A stretch of DNA of 12,196 nt, from positions 1-12,196 of the forward strand of contig WJLK01000074.1 in NCBI GenBank assembly GCA_014728565.1. Direction: 5' to 3'. The notes under the pieces were generated by a model. It was not told where the DNA came from and ran no database searches. It saw only the letters and a program-made list of their open reading frames with translations. Each line of letters starts with the position of its first letter. Position 1 is the stretch's first letter. This document shows, one piece after another, positions 7,379 through 12,196 of the stretch. The DNA comes from Candidatus Pacearchaeota archaeon. GTDB taxonomy: Archaea > Nanobdellota > Nanobdellia > Pacearchaeales > GW2011-AR1. The position numbers were made by a program, and so were the translations under genes.

Positions 7379-7999
7379 ATGCCACACCAGTGCACACATT
7401 GTGGAAAAGTTTTTCCAGATGCAGCAGAAGAATTATTAAAGGGTTGTAGTTGTGGAAGCAGATTTTTTTATTACATAAAGCAGGAAAAATTAGATAATCT
7501 AGAAAGAGAAAGAGAGATCCAGGATAAAATAGATAAATTAGAAAAAGCAGATAAAGAACAGATTGAAAAAGACATAAGAGAGATGACTGGTCTAAATGAG
7601 GAACCTGAAAGACCTGTTGTTCTGGATTTAGAAAGTGTCAGAGTAATAAGACCTGGAAAATTTGAAATTGATGTTGTAAATTTGCTTTCTAAAAAAAGAC
7701 CTCTTATCTATAAACTTGAGGAGGGAAAATATATTATTGATTTAGCATCCTCTTTAAAGATAGACAAAGATCTTGTTGATGAAAAAATAAGACCTGTTGA
7801 TTTTCCTGAAGAAAAAAAGAAAAAAGAGAGAAAGAAACAAAAAAAAGTAAAAAAGAAAAGTATAGGAGAAAAACAAAAAGAAGATAAACAAGAAGAAAAT
7901 CAGAGTGTTGAAAAAATATCTGAAAATAAAAAAGCAGAGGATGAGAAGAAAAAAGTGGAAGTAGAAAAAACAGAAAATAATGGAAAAGAGTTAATCTGA
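7379..7999 (+). CDS. oapC: Zinc-ribbon protein, OapC/ArvC family, with extended Lys/Glu tail
   Basis: This 206-aa protein opens with a small zinc ribbon: CTHC (C5, C8) and CSC (C23, C25), flanked by GKVFPDAAEELLKG and SRFFYYIK as in the third member of the archaeal oapABC/arvABC cluster. A charged, probably coiled-coil segment covers about 35-65. A compact domain at about 79-123 (VRVIRPGKFEIDVVNLL...EEGKYIIDL) matches the C-terminal domain I associate with this family. Beyond it lies a tail of about 60 residues, very rich in Lys and Glu (145-206), likely disordered and possibly nucleic-acid or membrane interacting. The second Cys pair is CxC rather than the usual CxxC, so metal binding geometry may differ. 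The racemase-like gene starts 1 base after the stop, implying translational coupling. A scaffold or adaptor role for the GTPase is inference. Confidence 0.8.
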   Translation: MPHQCTHCGKVFPDAAEELLKGCSCGSRFFYYIKQEKLDNLEREREIQDKIDKLEKADKEQIEKDIREMTGLNEEPERPVVLDLESVRVIRPGKFEIDVVNLLSKKRPLIYKLEEGKYIIDLASSLKIDKDLVDEKIRPVDFPEEKKKKERKKQKKVKKKSIGEKQKEDKQEENQSVEKISENKKAEDEKKKVEVEKTENNGKELI

Positions 8000-8000
8000 T

Positions 8001-8690
8001 ATGAAAAAGAAAAGAATAGGAATTCTCGGTGGAATAAGTTACCAGTCAACAATTGAATATTACAGACTAATCATGGAAAAATATTTTGAAAAATTTCAAG
8101 ATTACTATTCTCCAGAGATTGTTATTTTTAATCTTGATTTTCAAAAATTCACAGATTTTGAAAATAATGATAAAGAAAATTACATAAATTATATTATGGA
8201 AGGAATCAATTCCTTAAAAAATGCAGGTGTTGATTTTATAATTATGGCTGCTAATTCTCCTCATGCTGTTTTTGATGAAATAAAAGAAAAAAACAAAATT
8301 CCTATGATAAGTATAGCTGAAGTCACTGCTGATAAAGCTAAAAAACTAGGACTAAAAAAACTATTATTATTAGGGATAAAATTCACAATGCAATCTTCTT
8401 TTTATAAAGAAGTCTGTAATAAAAGGAATATTGAAGTAATAGTTCCAGATGAATCTGAACAAGATGAAATCAACAGAATAATTTTCAAAGAGTTATGCAG
8501 TGGTTTGTTCAGAGAAGAATCTAAAATAAAATTATTCAATATAATCAACAGGTATGATGTGGGAGGTGTTATTTTAGGATGCACTGAGCTACCTTTGTTA
8601 CTAAAGCAAGAAGCATCTAATAGAAGATTATTAAATACATTAGAACTTCATGCAGAAGCTGCACTGAATTCTGCATTAAATAGTGTTTAA
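8001..8690 (+). CDS. Aspartate/glutamate racemase family protein lacking the first catalytic Cys
   Basis: The 229-aa length and motifs fit the Asp/Glu racemase superfamily: N-terminal GILGGISYQSTIEYYRLI, a central MAANSPH block at 82-88, and LGCTELPLL with Cys194. These PLP-independent enzymes normally use two cysteines, one in MPCNTxH and one in GCTE. Here the first position is Ala84, so the usual two-base mechanism cannot operate as such. Family variants with a non-Cys residue there are known (the E. coli L-Asp/Glu-specific racemase has Thr), so it may be a one-sided racemase, a lyase-like or amino-acid isomerising enzyme, or catalytically altered. The gene starts 1 base after oapC and is probably co-transcribed with it. 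It ends before a T-rich terminator region. Substrate cannot be read from sequence. Confidence 0.8.
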   Translation: MKKKRIGILGGISYQSTIEYYRLIMEKYFEKFQDYYSPEIVIFNLDFQKFTDFENNDKENYINYIMEGINSLKNAGVDFIIMAANSPHAVFDEIKEKNKIPMISIAEVTADKAKKLGLKKLLLLGIKFTMQSSFYKEVCNKRNIEVIVPDESEQDEINRIIFKELCSGLFREESKIKLFNIINRYDVGGVILGCTELPLLLKQEASNRRLLNTLELHAEAALNSALNSV

Positions 8691-8707
8691 GTACTTCCAA
8701 AATTCAG

Positions 8708-8716
8708 TTATTTTTT
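8708..8716 (+). terminator. T-rich stretch after the racemase-like gene
   Basis: TTATTTTTT follows the stop at 8690 by about 18 bases and is a likely archaeal-type T-run terminator. A near copy (GTTATTTTTT) lies at 8746-8755, after the TATA box. Confidence 0.35.
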
Positions 8717-8732
8717 GCAGTTTTTAAAAAGG

Positions 8733-8740
8733 TTTATAAA
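8733..8740 (+). promoter_or_regulatory. TATA box of the thioredoxin operon
   Basis: TTTATAAA, preceded by an A/G-rich AAAAAGG that may serve as a BRE, predicts transcription starting near 8762 and a leader of about 26 bases. Unlike the leaderless promoters in this window, this leader carries a strong ribosome binding site. Confidence 0.6.
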
Positions 8741-8777
8741 TGACTGTTATTTTTTCACAGTACTTTAATTTAAAACT

Positions 8778-8784
8778 AGGAGGT
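8778..8784 (+). promoter_or_regulatory. Strong ribosome binding site of thioredoxin
   Basis: AGGAGGT lies 4 bases before the ATG at 8789. It is the best Shine-Dalgarno sequence in the window and suggests high thioredoxin translation. Confidence 0.7.
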
Positions 8785-8788
8785 AAAA

Positions 8789-9103
8789 ATGTTGAATTTA
8801 AACAATGAAAATTTTGAAAAAGAAACAGAAAAAGATTCAGTGATTGTTGATTTTTGGGCTCCATGGTGTGGGCCATGTCAGATGATGGGTCCTGCATTTG
8901 AAAGTCTAAGTGAAAAATTTGAAAAAGTTAAATTTGCAAAAATGAACATAGATGAGAATCCTGAAATTGCAAATAAGCTTGGGATACAGGGAATTCCGTG
9001 TTTAATTGTTCTAAAAGATGGAAAAGAAAATGGAAGAATTGTTGGTTTTATGTCTAAGGATATACTAGAGAATAAAATCAGTGAAATTCTAAACAAAAGT
9101 TAA
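8789..9103 (+). CDS. trxA: Thioredoxin
   Basis: A 104-aa single-domain thioredoxin with the classical redox site WCGPC (Cys27, Cys30) after the VIVDFWAP strand, the buried Asp21, and the cis-proline loop GIPC with Pro70. It reduces disulfides in cytoplasmic target proteins and is itself reduced by the reductase encoded 1 base downstream. Length is normal for the family. Cys71 directly after the cis-proline, where Thr is common, is a third cysteine near the active site and could affect substrate binding or be modified. It is the first gene of a probable four-gene transcription unit with its own TATA box and a strong ribosome binding site. No signal peptide is present. Confidence 0.95.
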   Translation: MLNLNNENFEKETEKDSVIVDFWAPWCGPCQMMGPAFESLSEKFEKVKFAKMNIDENPEIANKLGIQGIPCLIVLKDGKENGRIVGFMSKDILENKISEILNKS

Positions 9104-9104
9104 A

Positions 9105-10031
9105 ATGTATGATTTAATTATTATTGGAGGAGGACCTGCTGGTTTAACAGCAGCAATTTATGCAGCAAGGTATAAATTAAAAACAATTGTTATATCAAAG
9201 ACCAGAGGAGGTCTGGCTGCATCTGCTCATGCTATTTGTAACTATCCATCTTATGACAGAATCGATGGTCTGAATCTCATGGAAAAATTCATAAAACAGG
9301 TTGAAGAACTGAAAGTTCCAATTATATATGAAGAGGTAGGAAAAATTGATAAATCAGAAAATAAATTCACTGTTAAAACAAAAGAAAACATATTTGAAAG
9401 TAAAAAAGTTATTTTAGCTGGTGGAACTGAAAGAACAAAATTAAATGTAAAAGGAGAAAAAGAATTCATAGGCAGAGGAGTTAGTTACTGTGCTACTTGT
9501 GATGCTCCTTTTTTTAAAAATAAAATAACAGCTGTTGCAGGAGGAGGTAATGCAGCACTAACTTCTGCATTATTACTGTCAGAATTTTCCTCTAAAGTTT
9601 ATATAATTGTAAGAAGTAAATTTCGAGCAGAACCGTCATGGATTGAATTAGTTGAAAAAAACAGCAAAATAGAGCCTTTATTAAAAGAAGAAATTGTTGA
9701 AATAACTGGAAATGAAAAAGTTGAAAAAATAAAACTAAAATCAGGAAAGGAATTAGATGTTGATGGAATTTTTATTGAAATAGGTTCAGTTCCAGACACA
9801 AATTTTGTTAGCAATCTTAGGTTAGAAGCTAGTGAAAGAGGTTATATAATAACTGATGAAAACCAGGAGACAAACATTGACGGACTTTATGCAGCAGGAG
9901 ACATAACAGAGAGTTCACTAAAACAGATAGTGACTGCTGCTTCACAGGGAGCTGTTGCCTCTTTTAGTGTTTATGAAAAAATAAAAAAACAGGCAGTAGA
10001 GATAGACAGTAAAACATATAATAAAACATAG
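9105..10031 (+). CDS. trxB: Thioredoxin reductase (FAD-dependent)
   Basis: A 308-aa low-molecular-weight thioredoxin reductase. FAD-binding GGGPAG lies at 8-13, the redox site CATCD at 129-133, the second dinucleotide-binding loop AGGGNA at 145-150, and the FAD-contacting AAGDITE at 263-269. It passes electrons from a reduced nicotinamide through FAD to thioredoxin, whose gene ends 1 base before this ATG. The NADPH-phosphate signature HRRxxFR of classical enzymes appears here as VRSKFR (169-174), with His and one Arg missing, so cofactor preference may have moved to NADH or another donor; some archaeal homologues are known not to use NADPH. There is no obvious ribosome binding site, so translation is probably coupled to thioredoxin. 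The glutamate dehydrogenase gene follows after 23 bases. Confidence 0.93.
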   Translation: MYDLIIIGGGPAGLTAAIYAARYKLKTIVISKTRGGLAASAHAICNYPSYDRIDGLNLMEKFIKQVEELKVPIIYEEVGKIDKSENKFTVKTKENIFESKKVILAGGTERTKLNVKGEKEFIGRGVSYCATCDAPFFKNKITAVAGGGNAALTSALLLSEFSSKVYIIVRSKFRAEPSWIELVEKNSKIEPLLKEEIVEITGNEKVEKIKLKSGKELDVDGIFIEIGSVPDTNFVSNLRLEASERGYIITDENQETNIDGLYAAGDITESSLKQIVTAASQGAVASFSVYEKIKKQAVEIDSKTYNKT

Positions 10032-10043
10032 TATTTCTTATAA

Positions 10044-10050
10044 AAGGAGT
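10044..10050 (+). promoter_or_regulatory. Ribosome binding site of glutamate dehydrogenase
   Basis: AAGGAGT ends 4 bases before the ATG at 10055 and supports that start. No separate convincing promoter fits in the 23-base gap, so the gene is read with trxA-trxB. Confidence 0.55.
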
Positions 10051-10054
10051 TAAA

Positions 10055-11266
10055 ATGATTTTTGAATCCATAAAAAAGAGAATTAAAAAAGCATCAGAAA
10101 TTATGAATCTCAGTGATAGAGAGATCTCTGTATTATTAGAACACAGGCAGATAAACAATTCTATTCTAAACCTCACTGGCAGGGAGTATCCTGCGTGGAG
10201 AATAATACATAATAATTCTCTTGGACCTGGAAAAGGAGGAATAAGATTTCATAAAGATGTGGATGAGGATGAAGTTAAAGCTCTCTCTTTCTGGATGAGT
10301 ATAAAAAACTCATTAGTAGGTCTGCCATACGGAGGAGCAAAAGGAGGAATTAGAATAAATCCAAAAGAATTAAGTGAAAATGAAATAGAAAAAATAAGTA
10401 GAGAGTACATAAGAAAATTCCATGAAAATCTAGGAGAGAATAAAGATATCCCTGCTCCTGATGTCTATACTAATGAGAGAATAATGGCATGGATGCTTGA
10501 TGAATATGAAAAAATAAATAATAAAAAAGAGCCAGCAATGATTACAGGAAAGCCTCTATCTCTAGGAGGAATTTCTCTGAGAAAAGATGCAACTTCAAGA
10601 GGTGGTTTTATTATTCTAAAGAATTTTCTTGAAAAAATGAATAAATCAAAAAAACTTAAAACAGCAATTCAGGGTTTTGGTAATGCAGGAATGAATATAG
10701 CAAAAATGATGTATGATGAAGGTTTTGATATAGTTGCTGTTAGTGATAGTAAAGGAGGTATTTATGGCAAATTAGATATAGAGGAAATAATAAGAAAAAA
10801 ACAGCAGGGTGGAAAAGTTGAGGATTATGAGAAAAAAGTTAATAAAATTACAAATCAGGAAATTTTAGAACTTGATGTCGATATTTTAATTTTAGCTGCA
10901 CTTGAAAATCAGATAACAAAAGATAATGCAGAAAAAATAAAGGCAAGATATATTGTAGAATTGGCAAACGGACCAATAAATCCTGAAGCTGATGAAATAC
11001 TTATAAAAAATAACATAACAGTGCTGCCTGATATTCTTGCAAATTCAGGAGGTGTTGTTGTCAGTTATTTTGAATGGTCTCAAAATAAAACCGGAAACAT
11101 ACTTGAAGAGGATTTCTTAAAAAGTAAGTTTGAAAAGATAATGATTGGTAATTTCAACAAAGTTTATGAATTATCAAAAGAGAAAAAACTGGACCTAAGG
11201 AACAGTTGTTATATTATTGCAATAAAAAGAATCCTTGAAGCTGAAAAAGCAAGAGGAAGTTTATAG
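10055..11266 (+). CDS. gdhA: Glutamate dehydrogenase (Glu/Leu/Phe/Val dehydrogenase family)
   Basis: At 403 aa it is close to, slightly under, archaeal hexameric glutamate dehydrogenases. The substrate domain carries GPGKGGIRFH (Lys60), MSIKNSLVGLPYGGAKGG (Lys84 and the catalytic-type Lys96) and PAPDVYT with Asp136. The cofactor domain has the Rossmann loop QGFGNAG at 206-212 and Asp231 after strand two. NSGGVVVSYFEW near the C-terminal third is also family-typical. It interconverts glutamate and 2-oxoglutarate plus ammonia with reduction of NAD(P). One departure is the GKPLSLGGISLRKDATSRGG block (165-184), where homologues usually read GGSxGRxxATGRG; this may alter specificity toward glutamate or a branched amino acid. 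The gene sits between trxB and a wHTH gene, suggesting coupling of amino-acid oxidation to redox supply (inference). Confidence 0.93.
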   Translation: MIFESIKKRIKKASEIMNLSDREISVLLEHRQINNSILNLTGREYPAWRIIHNNSLGPGKGGIRFHKDVDEDEVKALSFWMSIKNSLVGLPYGGAKGGIRINPKELSENEIEKISREYIRKFHENLGENKDIPAPDVYTNERIMAWMLDEYEKINNKKEPAMITGKPLSLGGISLRKDATSRGGFIILKNFLEKMNKSKKLKTAIQGFGNAGMNIAKMMYDEGFDIVAVSDSKGGIYGKLDIEEIIRKKQQGGKVEDYEKKVNKITNQEILELDVDILILAALENQITKDNAEKIKARYIVELANGPINPEADEILIKNNITVLPDILANSGGVVVSYFEWSQNKTGNILEEDFLKSKFEKIMIGNFNKVYELSKEKKLDLRNSCYIIAIKRILEAEKARGSL

Positions 11267-11270
11267 GAGA
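11265..11270 (+). promoter_or_regulatory. Ribosome binding site that sets the wHTH start
   Basis: AGGAGA overlaps the gdhA stop codon and lies 6 bases before ATG 11277. It supports that start over the in-frame ATG at 11235, which is inside gdhA and lacks such a site. Confidence 0.6.
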
Positions 11271-11276
11271 TTAAAA

Positions 11277-11621
11277 ATGATAGATTTTGCATGTAAAACT
11301 TTTGAATTAGATGAAATTATAAAATGTGGTCTGGGACTTACAAAATCAGACATCATTGTAATGAAATTCCTGATAGAGAGAAAAAAGATTTATAGCAGTT
11401 TTGAGCTTGCAGAGGAATTAAATCTAGATGCTTCCACTGTCCAGAGATCCTTAAAAAAGCTTCATGAAAAGAATATAATAGTGAGATATCAAAAAAATCT
11501 CTCAAAAGGAGGTTATATTTTTACATATAAAATGAATAGCAAACCTATTATCATTGGTGCTATAAAAAAAGTCATACATGACTGGGTTAAAAAAGTTGAT
11601 GATGAACTAGAGAGATGGTAA
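11277..11621 (+). CDS. Winged helix-turn-helix transcriptional regulator (MarR/TrmB-like)
   Basis: A 114-aa DNA-binding protein. The centre reads GLTKSDIIVMKFLIE, then FELAEELNLDASTVQRSLKKLHEKNIIVR, a textbook helix-turn-helix with recognition helix DASTVQRSLKKL, followed by a wing (YQKNLSKGGYIFTYK) and a C-terminal helix (HDWVKKVDDELERW) suited to dimerisation. No ligand-binding domain is present. An in-frame ATG at 11235 would add 14 residues but overlaps gdhA, so 11277 with its ribosome binding site is preferred. Cys6 and Cys17 lie ahead of the DNA-binding part, and with the thioredoxin genes next door a thiol-based redox sensor is conceivable but unproven. It is probably the last gene of the trxA-trxB-gdhA unit and may regulate it. 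The exact family is uncertain. Confidence 0.8.
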   Translation: MIDFACKTFELDEIIKCGLGLTKSDIIVMKFLIERKKIYSSFELAEELNLDASTVQRSLKKLHEKNIIVRYQKNLSKGGYIFTYKMNSKPIIIGAIKKVIHDWVKKVDDELERW

Positions 11622-11622
11622 T

Positions 11623-11631
11623 TTTATAAAC
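11623..11631 (+). promoter_or_regulatory. TATA box of the CCA-adding enzyme gene
   Basis: TTTTATAAA (extending TTTATAAAC) is centred about 25 bases before ATG 11652, the geometry of a leaderless archaeal transcript. No ribosome binding site precedes that ATG, which fits. Confidence 0.55.
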
Positions 11632-11651
11632 TATGTTTCTTTTTATTTTTC

Positions 11652-12038
11652 ATGAGTATGAATAAAATTTTAAAAGAGCAGATTGAATTAATCAAGCCAA
11701 GTAAGGAAACTATTGAAAAAATTGAGATAACATGTAAAAAGTTTTCAAAAGATTTAAGAGAAAAATTAAAAAAGAACAGGATTGGGGCTGAGGTTTTTGT
11801 AGGAGGTAGTATTGCAAAAGGAACACTTACAAAAAAAGATGAATATGATGTGGATGTCTTTGTAAGGTTTGATAAATCTTATAAAGATGATGAAATATCA
11901 GAATTGCTGGGAAAAATACTGGAGAATGCAAACAAAATACATGGTTCAAGAGATTACTATAAACTTATTATAAATGATATTATTTTTGAGATAATTCCTG
12001 TTATTAAAATTAAAAACCAGATGATGCCAGAAACATAA
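11652..12038 (+). CDS. cca: CCA-adding enzyme (archaeal class I tRNA nucleotidyltransferase), N-terminal part before a frameshift
   Basis: The enzyme adds or repairs the CCA end of tRNAs. Visible here is the nucleotidyltransferase core: GGSIAKGT at 51-58, DVD with catalytic Asp66 and Asp68, and a third acidic residue, Glu113, in FEIIPV. The frame stops at TAA 12036-12038 after 128 codons, far short of the roughly 400-450 aa family length. Family-typical sequence resumes in the -1 frame (ARNITDLSYFHVNHI, later SYIHGFSGYALE). Adding one A to AAAAA at 12012-12016 restores ...IKIKKPDDARNITDL..., which reads as a natural archaeal CCA enzyme. Since this activity is normally essential, an error in the assembled sequence is the simplest explanation; a true pseudogene would require a second copy. 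The start could also be ATG 11658. Confidence 0.82.
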   Translation: MSMNKILKEQIELIKPSKETIEKIEITCKKFSKDLREKLKKNRIGAEVFVGGSIAKGTLTKKDEYDVDVFVRFDKSYKDDEISELLGKILENANKIHGSRDYYKLIINDIIFEIIPVIKIKNQMMPET

Positions 12039-12196
12039 CAGATCTTAGTTATTTTCATGTTAATCATATTCTTAAAAAAATTAAAAAAAACAAAAATCTT
12101 TCTGATGAAATAAGACTAGCTAAAAAATTTGCATATTCACAAAACTGTTATGGAGCAGAAAGTTATATCCATGGTTTTTCAGGATATGCACTGGAA
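12014..12196 (+). pseudogene. cca: CCA-adding enzyme continuation in the -1 frame, cut by the window end
   Basis: From 12014 the frame reads KPDDARNITDLSYFHVNHI and continues open to the last base. It contains LAKKFAYSQNCYGAESYIHG and FSGYALE, blocks typical of the tRNA-binding middle of archaeal CCA-adding enzymes. The upstream limit is the TAA at 12011-12013 in this frame, so the lost base must lie between about 12012 and 12036. The rest of the gene is outside the window. Confidence 0.75.

Noticed and set aside
8691..8788. tRNA or small structured RNA before thioredoxin
   Set aside because: No cloverleaf or strong GC stem; the stretch is explained by T-runs, a TATA box and a ribosome binding site.
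8402..10176. Antisense open frames opposite the racemase-like, thioredoxin, thioredoxin reductase and glutamate dehydrogenase genes
   Set aside because: The + strand genes are certain by motif; the reverse frames are Ser/Phe/Ile-rich translations of their complement.
11235..11276. Longer start for the wHTH regulator, adding 14 residues
   Set aside because: It lies within gdhA with no ribosome binding site, while ATG 11277 has AGGAGA at proper spacing.
12011..12038. Programmed -1 frameshifting in cca
   Set aside because: The only candidate, T AAA AAC, breaks the slippery rule at its first base and no stimulatory structure is evident; a missing A is simpler.

Overview
The window is AT-rich and densely coded, with every recognisable gene on the + strand. 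It looks archaeal, most likely a DPANN-type genome (Woesearchaeota/Pacearchaeota-like). The reasons are repeated TATA-box promoters (core TTTATAAA) placed about 25-32 bases before start codons as in leaderless archaeal transcription, an archaeal-type CCA-adding enzyme, very large Cys-rich LamG/PKD surface proteins with one membrane anchor, and a three-gene cluster matching the archaeal oapA/oapB/oapC (also named arvA/B/C) set. The lineage is inferred from protein style, not measured.

Layout: (1) 2-5715 holds two giant secreted, membrane-anchored surface proteins of 969 and 921 aa. (2) 5775-7999 holds an Era/Ras-superfamily small GTPase (OapA/ArvA-like), a DUF2073 protein (OapB/ArvB-like) and a zinc-ribbon protein (OapC/ArvC-like). 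In haloarchaea the GTPase of this set has been linked to extracellular vesicle formation. Here oapB and oapC are separated by about 500 bases holding an imperfect hairpin, a partial duplicate of the oapB 3' end and a small unknown gene broken by a single-base frameshift. (3) 8001-8690 is an aspartate/glutamate racemase-family protein lacking one catalytic cysteine, 1 base after oapC. (4) 8789-11621 is a compact redox/nitrogen unit: thioredoxin, thioredoxin reductase, glutamate dehydrogenase and a winged-helix regulator, read from a promoter at about 8733. (5) 11652 to the window end is the N-terminal part of a CCA-adding enzyme, also broken by an apparent one-base loss in an A run.

How it fits together (inference): surface proteins next to a membrane-remodelling GTPase cluster suggest a cell-surface or vesicle neighbourhood. 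Glutamate dehydrogenase could supply reduced nicotinamide to the thioredoxin reductase beside it, with the wHTH protein as a possible local regulator. The two frameshifts are both explained by one missing A in a short A tract, so sequencing or assembly error must be excluded before calling either gene dead.
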